A DNA stretch of 64,000 nt from Ignavibacteria bacterium (lineage in GTDB: Bacteria > Bacteroidota > Ignavibacteria > SZUA-365). Numbering within the stretch: position 1 is the first letter of the stretch; every line of letters starts with the position of its first letter. The notes beneath the pieces were generated by a model. That model worked only from the letters and a program-made list of their open reading frames with translations. It had not been told where the DNA came from and did not search any database. This document shows, one piece after another, positions 1 through 7,930 of the stretch. The stretch is taken from contig JADKJW010000002.1 in assembly GCA_016720835.1 (NCBI GenBank), positions 310,001-374,000 of the forward strand, in the 5' to 3' direction. The translations under genes were made by a program, and so were the position numbers.

Positions 1-252
1 GCCTCCAAAGCCGCGCACATGGTTCCTCCATGCGCTCCGGGGAGGGGGCGTCCCGTCAACGGAAAACAGGCGCGACCGTCGCCATTGGGCGATCGCGAAG
101 AAGCCGCCCGCGAGGCCGATGAGCAGGCCGGTCGCGGCGCTGAATTCATAGCCGAGCGTGTTCACGAGCGGCAACTGCGTGCAGACAATCCCGAAGATCG
201 CGAGCAGCGCTCCCAGAATCGCCGACGGCATCGTTGGCAGAAATCGAAACAT
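1..252 (-). CDS. Membrane protein, N-terminal part (runs off the window)
   Basis: An open frame reads leftward from an ATG at 252 and leaves the window still open after 84 codons. The residues seen begin MFRFLPTMPSAILGALLAIF and contain two hydrophobic helices (about residues 8-28 and 40-60) followed by a basic stretch (QWRRSR), which is the usual look of an inner-membrane protein with a cytoplasmic loop after helix 2. No family can be named from this fragment. The frame is supported by membrane-like composition rather than by a motif; the plus-strand frame over the same bases is arginine/glutamate-rich nonsense. Confidence 0.5.
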   Translation of the reverse strand, partial: MFRFLPTMPSAILGALLAIFGIVCTQLPLVNTLGYEFSAATGLLIGLAGGFFAIAQWRRSRLFSVDGTPPPRSAWRNHVRGFGG

Positions 253-322
253 CAGGAAAAGTACGAAACCGTTTGGAGAGTTGCGGGTGTTCTTGTTACC
301 ATGGAAAAAAGACGGACGGACC

Positions 323-664
323 ATGCGGCAGGATGAAACAGAGAGGATAGACGCGGAAATCGCCAGGGCGCGTCGCGCTCTCGAAGAGGGGAACCCGGGA
401 ATGGCGCGCGTCTGCTGCAGACGGGCGGCAGGGGAAGCCCTGCACGCCCTTGCGGAGGCGTTGCCTGGACAGGCTTCATACGGGAACAATGCGATGATTC
501 GGCTCGAGGGACTGTCGAAGGAGCCTTCCGCACCGGAAACGGTACGCGCCGCGGCTCTTCGTCTCAGAAGCAAGCAACACGAGGAGGGTATGCGGCCCGT
601 AAGTCAGGAACCGCTTGATGATCTCAATGTCATTCTCGCCTGGGTCCGTGAACGAATCCCTTGA
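323..664 (+). CDS. Small helical protein, possibly HEPN-like
   Basis: This 113-residue frame starts at an ATG at 323 (MRQDETERIDAEIARARRAL). It is Ala/Glu/Arg-rich, predicted all-helical, with no signal peptide or membrane segment. The segment ARVCCRRAAGEALHALAEAL resembles the helical pairing seen in HEPN-type or short TPR-like proteins, but no catalytic RX4-6H motif is evident, so a HEPN label is only a suggestion. It is divergent from the membrane protein at 1-252 and is followed by 160 bases containing the plsY promoter. The antisense frame at 252-533 has poor composition and was not kept. Confidence 0.45.
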   Translation: MRQDETERIDAEIARARRALEEGNPGMARVCCRRAAGEALHALAEALPGQASYGNNAMIRLEGLSKEPSAPETVRAAALRLRSKQHEEGMRPVSQEPLDDLNVILAWVRERIP

Positions 665-758
665 CAGCACCACCCTCCGTTTCCCGAAAAAAATGGCCGG
701 AAGGGACTGTATGTGCATTTTCTGCATGACGGTATTTTGACACTTCCTGCGAAATGCG

Positions 759-787
759 TTGACTTTTCCGACTCCAGCCGATATATT
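759..787 (+). promoter_or_regulatory. Sigma-70-type promoter for plsY
   Basis: TTGACT (759-764) and TATATT (782-787) are separated by exactly 17 bases, close to the housekeeping consensus. The predicted transcription start lies near 794, about 30 bases before the plsY ATG at 826. It would drive plsY, gpsA and possibly the kinase gene behind them. Bacteroidota often use a different -33/-7 consensus, so activity is inferred from the match alone. Confidence 0.55.
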
Positions 788-825
788 GGATTGATGTTGT
801 AAAATCTGGATATAGAGCACGCAGC

Positions 826-1527
826 ATGTATTTACTCAGCCTCATCATCGTCCTCAGTTACCTTGCCGGTTCGATACCGACAGGACTGCTTGTCGCGCGT
901 TGGGCCAAGGGCCTTGACATCCGCACGATGGGAAGCGGAAACATCGGCAGCACGAACGCGATGCGTGTTTTGGGATGGAAATGGGGACTTGTTGTGCAAT
1001 TCGGCGATCTCGCCAAGGGCCTGCTCGCGGTGCTCGTCATCGCGCGATTGCATTACGGCGATTTTCCGTTCAACAACCGGACGCCGTTCGAGGAATTTAC
1101 CATTGTGCAGATCATCGCGGGTATCGCCGCCGTGCTCGGCCATATCTTCTCCGTGTTCCTGAACTTCCGCGGCGGCAAGGGGATCAACACCGCGGCGGGA
1201 ATGCTCGTCGGTATCGCGCCCATCGACATCTCCATCGCGCTCATCGTATTCCTGATCGTGCTCTTCTCCACAGGGTATGTGTCTCTCGGATCAATCAGCG
1301 CCGCGACCGCCTTCCCCACCACGCTCTTCGTCCGCTTCAACTTCCTGCACGACAACATCCCGAGCTATCACACGCTGATCCTGTTCAGCATCGGCTTGTC
1401 GCTTCTGTTGATTTATGCGCACCGTGCCAACATCAAGCGCCTCCTTGCCGGACAGGAAAATCGCTTCAGCAAATTGAAGCTGATCGGAAAGCGAGTCGGC
1501 GGGTCGATGCGCACCATGATGTTCTGA
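826..1527 (+). CDS. plsY: Acyl-phosphate:glycerol-3-phosphate acyltransferase PlsY
   Basis: PlsY transfers the acyl group of acyl-phosphate to glycerol-3-phosphate, making lysophosphatidic acid at the inner membrane. The 233-residue protein has the family's five or so membrane helices and all three signature segments: SGNIGSTNAMRVLG near residue 38, RGGKGINTAAGM near residue 117, and a C-terminal HRANIKRLLAGQENR. Length is slightly above the usual 195-220 because of an insertion around residues 75-90. It is followed after 76 bases by gpsA, which makes its substrate glycerol-3-phosphate, so the two genes form a coherent phospholipid-precursor pair. Confidence 0.96.
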   Translation: MYLLSLIIVLSYLAGSIPTGLLVARWAKGLDIRTMGSGNIGSTNAMRVLGWKWGLVVQFGDLAKGLLAVLVIARLHYGDFPFNNRTPFEEFTIVQIIAGIAAVLGHIFSVFLNFRGGKGINTAAGMLVGIAPIDISIALIVFLIVLFSTGYVSLGSISAATAFPTTLFVRFNFLHDNIPSYHTLILFSIGLSLLLIYAHRANIKRLLAGQENRFSKLKLIGKRVGGSMRTMMF

Positions 1528-1603
1528 ACCGTTTCCCTTCCGCCCCGGGCGGCTCCTTCTTTCCACATCATCAACGACGGCCGAAGAGGTCGATGAACGA
1601 GTC

Positions 1604-2605
1604 ATGAATATCGGCGTCATAGGAGCCGGCAGTTGGGGCACGACGCTCGCCGTCGTGCTGCGGGGAAACGGCCACGCGGTGACGTTGTGGAGTTACTCGG
1701 CCGAGGATGTCGAGGTCATGCTCGGCACCCGGGTGAATCGCGATTATCTCCCCGATCTCACCATCCCCGGGGACATCGGCATCACGGGCGACATCGCGGT
1801 CGCCGCGACGCGCAAGGACCTGCTGGTGCTGGCGACGCCGTCGCAATTCCTGCGCGGCGCCCTGCAATCGCTGCGCGAGACGGAGATCGGCCGGCCGACG
1901 GTCGTGAACGTCGCGAAAGGAATCGAGAAAGGAACGCTGCTGCGAATGTCCGAAGTTGTGCGCGACGTCTTTCCCGCGCTGGGTGAGAGCAGGTACGCGG
2001 TGCTGTCGGGCCCGAGCCATGCCGAGGAAGTGAGCGCCCGCAAGGCCACGTCCGTCGTCGCGGCATCCACCGATCCCGGCACCACGCGGCTCGTGCAGGA
2101 GGCGTTCATGACGCCGTATTTCCGCGTCTACAGCAGCAGCGATGTGACGGGCGTGGAGCTTGGCGGATCCGTGAAGAACGTGATCGCCATCGGCGCGGGC
2201 ATCTGCGATGGCGCGGGTTTCGGGGACAACACCAAGGCGGCGCTGATCACGCGCGGCATCGCGGAGATGCGGCGGCTCGGCATCGCCATGGGCGCGGACC
2301 CGCACACCTTCGCCGGCCTCAGCGGCCTCGGCGACCTGATTGTCACCACCATGAGCCGGCACAGCCGAAACCGGTACGTCGGCGAAGAACTCGGGCGCGG
2401 CCGGGGCATCGAGGAGATTCTCGGATCGATGCGCATGGTGGCCGAAGGCGTCGAGACCACGCGCTCCACGCACGACCTCGCCAACCGCAACGCGGTGGAG
2501 ATGCCCATCACGCATCAGATGCACGCGATGCTGTTCGAAGGAAAAAACCCGGAACTCGCCATGTCGGAATTGATGACGCGCGCCGCGCGTGACGAAGTAT
2601 GGTGA
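1604..2605 (+). CDS. gpsA: NAD(P)+-dependent glycerol-3-phosphate dehydrogenase GpsA
   Basis: GpsA reduces dihydroxyacetone phosphate to sn-glycerol-3-phosphate in the cytoplasm. The 333-residue protein starts with a Rossmann dinucleotide motif (IGAGSWGTTLAVVL, residues 4-17), has the SGPSHAEEV segment near residue 140, the catalytic-lysine region GGSVKNVIAIGAGICDG near residue 186, and the C-terminal GLGDLIVTT and SRNR elements that bind substrate. Length is typical. It lies in one operon with plsY, and its last codons overlap the start of the kinase gene (ATGGTGA at 2599-2605), which implies translational coupling. Confidence 0.97.
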   Translation: MNIGVIGAGSWGTTLAVVLRGNGHAVTLWSYSAEDVEVMLGTRVNRDYLPDLTIPGDIGITGDIAVAATRKDLLVLATPSQFLRGALQSLRETEIGRPTVVNVAKGIEKGTLLRMSEVVRDVFPALGESRYAVLSGPSHAEEVSARKATSVVAASTDPGTTRLVQEAFMTPYFRVYSSSDVTGVELGGSVKNVIAIGAGICDGAGFGDNTKAALITRGIAEMRRLGIAMGADPHTFAGLSGLGDLIVTTMSRHSRNRYVGEELGRGRGIEEILGSMRMVAEGVETTRSTHDLANRNAVEMPITHQMHAMLFEGKNPELAMSELMTRAARDEVW

Positions 2606-5600
2606 GCACGCCCGAAATGCCGCACGATCCGCCTGTCATCCCCGGGTATCGCGTCGATCGCCACGCGGGCAGCGGCGGCATGGGCGACGTGTACGACGCG
2701 GTGGATCTCGCGGACGACAGGCGCGTCGCGATCAAAGTGCTCCGCCGCCACACGGCGGGCGACACCTCGCTGCAGCACGAATTTTCGGTGCTCCGCGGTT
2801 TGCGGCATCCGGGTCTCGTGAGCGTGTCCACGGTGGGAACGACCGACGACGGGCGCAGTTTCCTCGTCATGGACTGGATCGATGGCGAACCCATCGCCGC
2901 GCGTCATTTTCACTCCGGCGACGGCACACTGGACGCGCGCGCGTTCGCGGACGCCGTGGTGCAGATCGCCGACGCGCTGCACTTCATCCATGCGCGGCAC
3001 ATCGTGCACGGTGATGTGAAGCCCGGCAACATCCTGCTCACTCCCGGTCCGGACGGCACCCGCACCGTGACGCTCATGGATTTCGGCCTGAGCAGCGCGG
3101 CGGGCGATCCCGGCGACGGCCTGTCGGGCACGGTCGAGTACATGGCGCCGGAATTGATCCGCGGCAACGCTCCTTCCGCGTCGTCGGATCTCTATGCCCT
3201 CGGCTGCGTGCTGTACGAGACCCTGTCGGGCGCGCTCCCCTTCGACGGCGACACCGCGATGCACATCCTGCAGGCGCATCTGTCCGCCGCGCCCGCTCCC
3301 TTCGCCGCGTCGCTGCAGGTCCCCCCGGAACCCGCCCGATGGATTGACACGCTCCTGCAGAAGGAGCCGCCCTTCCGCTACCGGTCCGCGCTGCACCTGC
3401 GTCGCGATGCGGCCGCATTCCTCGGACTGGAGGGCGACACCGCGCTCGATGTGCAGAGTCTGCGCCTCCCCTTCGTCGCCCGCGACACGGAACGCTCGAA
3501 GGCGATGGAGGTGCTGCGCGCCGAGTCGTCCCGCGGAGGCATCCTCCTGATCGAGGGCCCCGCCGGCATCGGCAAAACCACGTTCCTGCAGGACATCTGC
3601 ACCGAAATGACCCTCTCGGGAGCGGCCGTGCGCCTGCTCCGCAATCGCGCGAACGGCGCGCCGTTCGAGACCGTGCTGCAGTTCCTGCGCAGTCTGCCCG
3701 TCGAGGACGGCGAGGAACTCGCCGCCGCGCGCGCCGTCGTGGAGCGCTCGTTCCCGGGCACGTTCGCGGGCGTCGCACCCGCGCCGGACAGCGGATTGTC
3801 CGACGACGCGCTGCGGCTGCGGCTCTTCCATGCGGCGGCGCAATTGCTGGTCCGCGCCACGAGCGTGCTGCTGCTCGCCTTCGACGACGCGCACAGGACC
3901 GACGAGCTGACACGCGGTTTCCTCTCGTATTTTTCGTCCTACGTGGAAGTGCACAGCGATCGCCGTTTCCTCCTCGTCATCGGCACGGACCGCACGCAGA
4001 CGCCCGAGCTTGCCGACGAGGTCGCGGGACTCGCGGCAGCCACCCGCATCGTGCTCCAGAGTTTCACCGTGGAGCAGTCGCGCGACGTCCTGCGCTCCCT
4101 GCTCGGGGAGCGCGTGTCGCCGTCATTCCTGAGCGTGCTCATCCGGCAGTCGGGCGGCGCCCCGGGACACATCGAGGAGCTGCTCCGCTTCTGCCTGCGC
4201 GAGGGAGTCCTCGAAGCGACGGCGGACGGATGGATCGCGCACGAACGGGACAACCTTGGCGCCTTCTTCCCGGCGTCGATAGAGGACTCGTTCGTCCGAT
4301 TACTCTCGACCTGTTCCGAGGAGGACACGCGGATCCTGACCGCGCTCGCCCAGAGTCCGGTCCCCGTGCCGCTCGGCCTGCTGTCGCTGGTATGCGGCAT
4401 GCCCGCGGAAGACACGTTCGTCCGTTGCGGCGAGCTGTCGGACGCGGGGCTCCTGCGTGAGGAACGCGGGCAGTACGGTCCGCTGCATGCAGTCCTCGCG
4501 AACCTGCTGCACCCCGACGACGCGGAGGTTCGCCGACTGAATGACCTCTATGCCTCCTGGTACCGGGAGCGCGGGGAGGACGTCCCCGCCTGGCCGCTGG
4601 CACTGCATCTGTTCCGGTCGTCCGCGTCCGCCGACGCCCTGCCGCATCTGTTGCGCGCGGCGCGGGAGCGGCGCTCCGCGTTCGACGCGGCCGGCGCGGA
4701 GGACGTGCTGACCAAGGCCTTGTCGCTGACGCGCGGGCCCGATCATGCGGACCAGAGATTCGACATCCTCGGCGTGCTCTGGGACACGGAGAACCTGCTC
4801 GGAAAGCGCGATGCCGAGGAAGAGTCCCTGGAAGAGATGCTCGTGCTCGCCGCCCAATCGGGGGTTCCCGGCAAGCTCGCGTCGGTGTACCGTTCGCAGA
4901 CCGAGTACTACATCTCGACCGCGGAGTTCGACCGCGCCCGCAAAAGCGCCGAGAAGGCGCTCTCGTACTACGCCAGCGCGGGCGACCGGCTCGGCGAGGC
5001 GCTCTGCCATCAGAAAATCGGCTTTGCGGAATACCGCACGCGACCCGGCAGGAACGTGCTCGTGCATTACCGCGAGGCCCTCTCGATGTACGCCGAGGAG
5101 AACGCCTTCGCCGAGGAAGGCATGCTGCTCGTCGACATCGGCCTCGTGTACTACTCGATCCTCGACGATCCCGCCACGGCGCTCGAGCATTTCGACCGCG
5201 CCCGGGGCATCTTCGAACGCATCGGCAACGAACGCGGGCTCATCCGCGCCGACGGCAACGCCGGAGCCCAGCTCTACGCGCTCGGAAAATTCGCCGAGGC
5301 GCTCGAGCGGCACGGCCGCGCGAACATCCTGGCCCGGCGCATCGGCGACCGCCGCTTCATCGCCACGAGCCTCGGTTCGATGGGCCAGTGCGAACTCGCG
5401 CTCTGCAGCTATGCGGACGCGCTCGCGCATTTGCAGGAGGAATTGCGGATCAGCCGGGAAATACGCGACGCCTACCTCGAAGAGATGTGCCTCGAGAATC
5501 TCGGCGAACTCGCGCTCGCGCTGGGCGACACCGAGAAGTCCGTGACCCACTACACCGCCGCCCGCCAGCTCGCCGAGCGCTCCGGGAACGACGTGGGACG

Positions 5601-7710
5601 CATCGCCTGCGACATCGACATCGCCGGCGCGCTCATCGAACAGCGCGACGGCGACGGCGCGCTGCGTCTGCTGAAAGCCGCGAAAACCGCCCTCGAAACC
5701 GTCGAGGACGTGAACGTCTCCGCCGTGCTCCTGTACCGCTTCGGCATCCTGCACCTGGCCAAGGGCCCGTCGCAGGACTTCGACAAGGCGCTCGAGCATT
5801 TCCGCGAACTCGGCGATCTGGCGGACCGCCATGATTTCCGGTCCTACCGCGTCCTCGCGCGCTCCTACGCGGCATTCTGCCTGTTGAGCCGCGGCCGGCT
5901 CAGCGAGGCGCAGGATCTGTCGGAGGCGGCCATCGCCCTGCTCGACGAGGGCGGTCCGCTCTACGGCGGCGCGCACGACGTCCTGCTCAATCACGCGATC
6001 GTCCTTCGCGCGAACAAGCAGCCCATCCCTTCCATCGCCTTCATCGACCGCGCGTATGCGGACTTGATGGCCGCGGCGGCGACGATCAGCGACGTGCATC
6101 TGTACCGCAGCTACCTCGAGCAGGTGCGCGTCAACGTCGAGATCGTCCGCGAATACACGCTCGCCCATCGCAGCGATTCGAAGGACGCCATCGCCGTGGT
6201 GCGCGAGCAGAACCTGCGCACGCTGTACGACGTCGCGCGGAAGATCAACTCCGTCCTCGATCTGCCGCTGCTGCTCGACAACATCATGGACAGCGCGCTC
6301 GACGCGTTGAACGGCGAACGGGGGCTCATCTTCCTCACCGAAAACGACCAGCTCGTGCTGAAGGTGTCGCGCAACGTCGAGAAGGAAACCATTCAGGACG
6401 CGACCGAGATCAGTCTCAGCATCCTCCGCGACGTCGTGAGCGGCGGACACCCGATCATCGTGTCCGACACCTCGAAGGACGACGCCTTCCGCAACCGCGA
6501 ATCCGTGCGCAACTTCCGCATCCACTCGCTGATCTGCGTGCCGATGAAGGCGAAGGACCGGTTGATCGGCACGGTGTACGTGGACAGCCGCGCCGACGCG
6601 CTCAAGGCCATGTCGTTCTCCGACATCGACGCGGAATTCCTGGAGGCCTTCGCGAACCTCGCCACCATCGCCATCGAGAACGCCCGCCTCCACGCGCGTC
6701 TGCAGGAGGAGAATCTGTACCTGCGCAAGGAAGTGGCGCGCGTGTTCAGCTTCGAGAACATCGTGGGCGAGAGCGCGCCCATGCTCAAGCTGTTCGCGGA
6801 AACGCAGGCCGCCATCGCGAGCGAGGGAGCCGCCCTCATCTCGGGCGAAAGCGGCACCGGCAAGGAGCTGGTCGCCAAGGCGATCCATCACAACGGCGCG
6901 CGGCGCAACAACCGCTTCGTGGCGGTGGATTGCGGCGCGCTGCCCGACACGCTGCTCGAAAGCGAACTGTTCGGCTACAAGCGCGGCGCGTTCACCGGGG
7001 CGTACGCCGACAAGCCCGGCCTCTTCGAGGAAGCGAACCACGGCACGCTGTTCCTCGATGAAATCTCCAACACGTCCCTCGCCTTCCAGGCCAAGCTGCT
7101 GCGCGTGCTGCAGGACGGAGAGTTCCGCCGCGTGGGCGATACCTCGACGCGCTCGGTCAACGTCCGCATCATCTGCGCCACCAACACCCTGCTGGCGGAC
7201 GAAATCGCCTCGGGGCGTTTCAGGCAGGATCTGTTCTACCGGCTCAACGTGATCCCGATCACGGTGCCTCCGCTGCGTAACCGCACGGGCGATATCCCGC
7301 TCCTCGTCCAGCACTTCATCGCGAAGTACAAGGAGAAGAACCCTTCGAACGTCAAGGGCGCGACCACGGAACTGCACGACGCCCTCCGCCGCTTCCCGTG
7401 GAAGGGGAACGTCCGCGAACTCGAGAACCTCGTCAACCGCATGATCGCGCAGGCGGCGGAGGACGTCCTCTCCACCCGCGACCTTCCCGGCGACTACAAT
7501 CCCGACGCCCAGGCCCCGCAGACCGGATCATCGGATATGCACGTCTCTTTTCACGCCGGACAGAGGCTCATGTCACTGTCCCAGGCGGAGCGCGAGCACA
7601 TCCAGTTCGTTCTGCAGCATGCGAAGGGAAACAAGACGGAAGCCGCCAAGCTGCTTGGCCTGAAACGCACGACCCTGATCGAGAAAATGAAGAAACTCGG
7701 GATCATGTAG
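2599..7710 (+). CDS. Ser/Thr kinase - AAA ATPase - TPR - GAF - sigma-54 activator fusion protein
   Basis: A 1703-residue cytoplasmic sensor-regulator. Domains in order: a Ser/Thr protein kinase (about residues 14-275) with glycine loop GSGGMGDVYDA, VAIK lysine, catalytic HGDVKPGN (a non-RD loop), DFG and MAPE; a STAND-like ATPase with Walker A GPAGIGKTT near residue 319 and Walker B LLAFDDAH near 424; a TPR solenoid (about 690-1180); a GAF domain (about 1215-1370); a sigma-54 interaction ATPase with Walker A GESGTGKE near 1416, GAFTGA near 1464 and GTLFLDEI near 1482; and a Fis-type helix-turn-helix at the extreme C terminus (NKTEAAKLLGLKRTTLIEKM). All catalytic motifs look intact, so it could both phosphorylate proteins and open sigma-54 promoters. 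It overlaps gpsA by seven bases. The gene behind it has a sigma-54-like promoter, a plausible target. Confidence 0.93.
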   Translation: MVSTPEMPHDPPVIPGYRVDRHAGSGGMGDVYDAVDLADDRRVAIKVLRRHTAGDTSLQHEFSVLRGLRHPGLVSVSTVGTTDDGRSFLVMDWIDGEPIAARHFHSGDGTLDARAFADAVVQIADALHFIHARHIVHGDVKPGNILLTPGPDGTRTVTLMDFGLSSAAGDPGDGLSGTVEYMAPELIRGNAPSASSDLYALGCVLYETLSGALPFDGDTAMHILQAHLSAAPAPFAASLQVPPEPARWIDTLLQKEPPFRYRSALHLRRDAAAFLGLEGDTALDVQSLRLPFVARDTERSKAMEVLRAESSRGGILLIEGPAGIGKTTFLQDICTEMTLSGAAVRLLRNRANGAPFETVLQFLRSLPVEDGEELAAARAVVERSFPGTFAGVAPAPDSGLSDDALRLRLFHAAAQLLVRATSVLLLAFDDAHRTDELTRGFLSYFSSYVEVHSDRRFLLVIGTDRTQTPELADEVAGLAAATRIVLQSFTVEQSRDVLRSLLGERVSPSFLSVLIRQSGGAPGHIEELLRFCLREGVLEATADGWIAHERDNLGAFFPASIEDSFVRLLSTCSEEDTRILTALAQSPVPVPLGLLSLVCGMPAEDTFVRCGELSDAGLLREERGQYGPLHAVLANLLHPDDAEVRRLNDLYASWYRERGEDVPAWPLALHLFRSSASADALPHLLRAARERRSAFDAAGAEDVLTKALSLTRGPDHADQRFDILGVLWDTENLLGKRDAEEESLEEMLVLAAQSGVPGKLASVYRSQTEYYISTAEFDRARKSAEKALSYYASAGDRLGEALCHQKIGFAEYRTRPGRNVLVHYREALSMYAEENAFAEEGMLLVDIGLVYYSILDDPATALEHFDRARGIFERIGNERGLIRADGNAGAQLYALGKFAEALERHGRANILARRIGDRRFIATSLGSMGQCELALCSYADALAHLQEELRISREIRDAYLEEMCLENLGELALALGDTEKSVTHYTAARQLAERSGNDVGRIACDIDIAGALIEQRDGDGALRLLKAAKTALETVEDVNVSAVLLYRFGILHLAKGPSQDFDKALEHFRELGDLADRHDFRSYRVLARSYAAFCLLSRGRLSEAQDLSEAAIALLDEGGPLYGGAHDVLLNHAIVLRANKQPIPSIAFIDRAYADLMAAAATISDVHLYRSYLEQVRVNVEIVREYTLAHRSDSKDAIAVVREQNLRTLYDVARKINSVLDLPLLLDNIMDSALDALNGERGLIFLTENDQLVLKVSRNVEKETIQDATEISLSILRDVVSGGHPIIVSDTSKDDAFRNRESVRNFRIHSLICVPMKAKDRLIGTVYVDSRADALKAMSFSDIDAEFLEAFANLATIAIENARLHARLQEENLYLRKEVARVFSFENIVGESAPMLKLFAETQAAIASEGAALISGESGTGKELVAKAIHHNGARRNNRFVAVDCGALPDTLLESELFGYKRGAFTGAYADKPGLFEEANHGTLFLDEISNTSLAFQAKLLRVLQDGEFRRVGDTSTRSVNVRIICATNTLLADEIASGRFRQDLFYRLNVIPITVPPLRNRTGDIPLLVQHFIAKYKEKNPSNVKGATTELHDALRRFPWKGNVRELENLVNRMIAQAAEDVLSTRDLPGDYNPDAQAPQTGSSDMHVSFHAGQRLMSLSQAEREHIQFVLQHAKGNKTEAAKLLGLKRTTLIEKMKKLGIM

Positions 7711-7750
7711 TGACGGCATTTTGACGACCGTCACGATTCGGGCGTCAAAT
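7710..7750 (+). promoter_or_regulatory. Nested inverted repeats, possible activator site or terminator
   Basis: Immediately at the stop of the kinase gene, GTGACGG (7710-7716) pairs with CCGTCAC (7728-7734). A second pair, ATTTTGACG (7718-7726) with CGTCAAAT (7743-7750), overlaps it. There is no T tract after either, so a protein-binding site is as likely as a terminator. The second pair lies 56-88 bases upstream of the sigma-54-like -24 element, within the range used by upstream activating sequences of Fis-type activators. Confidence 0.35.
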
Positions 7751-7805
7751 TCACACCACCGTGATATTCCCCCGCTGTTTTTCAGGTATTTCTGGGTTTT
7801 TTCAT

Positions 7806-7821
7806 CGGCACACTTTATGCA
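7806..7821 (+). promoter_or_regulatory. Candidate sigma-54 (-24/-12) promoter
   Basis: CGGCAC-N5-ATGCA matches the sigma-54 consensus TGGCAC-N5-TTGCA at all but two positions and keeps the invariant GG and GC dinucleotides ten bases apart. It lies 110 bases before the start of the secreted-protein gene at 7931, directly downstream of a gene for a sigma-54 activator. The match could arise by chance; no expression evidence is available. Confidence 0.4.
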
Positions 7822-7930
7822 TGGATATTATTGTTGCCGTGCGTATATCCTGACGAAAAATTAATGAGAATGGATTGCATGGCGGCTTCGCAGATAGTAG
7901 TTTTGAAGCATTATCTGGACAAATGAACAA

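Noticed and set aside
4300..7377. A 1025-codon open frame on the minus strand opposite the kinase fusion
   Set aside because: Shadow of a high-GC gene; no recognisable domain, whereas the plus strand has many.
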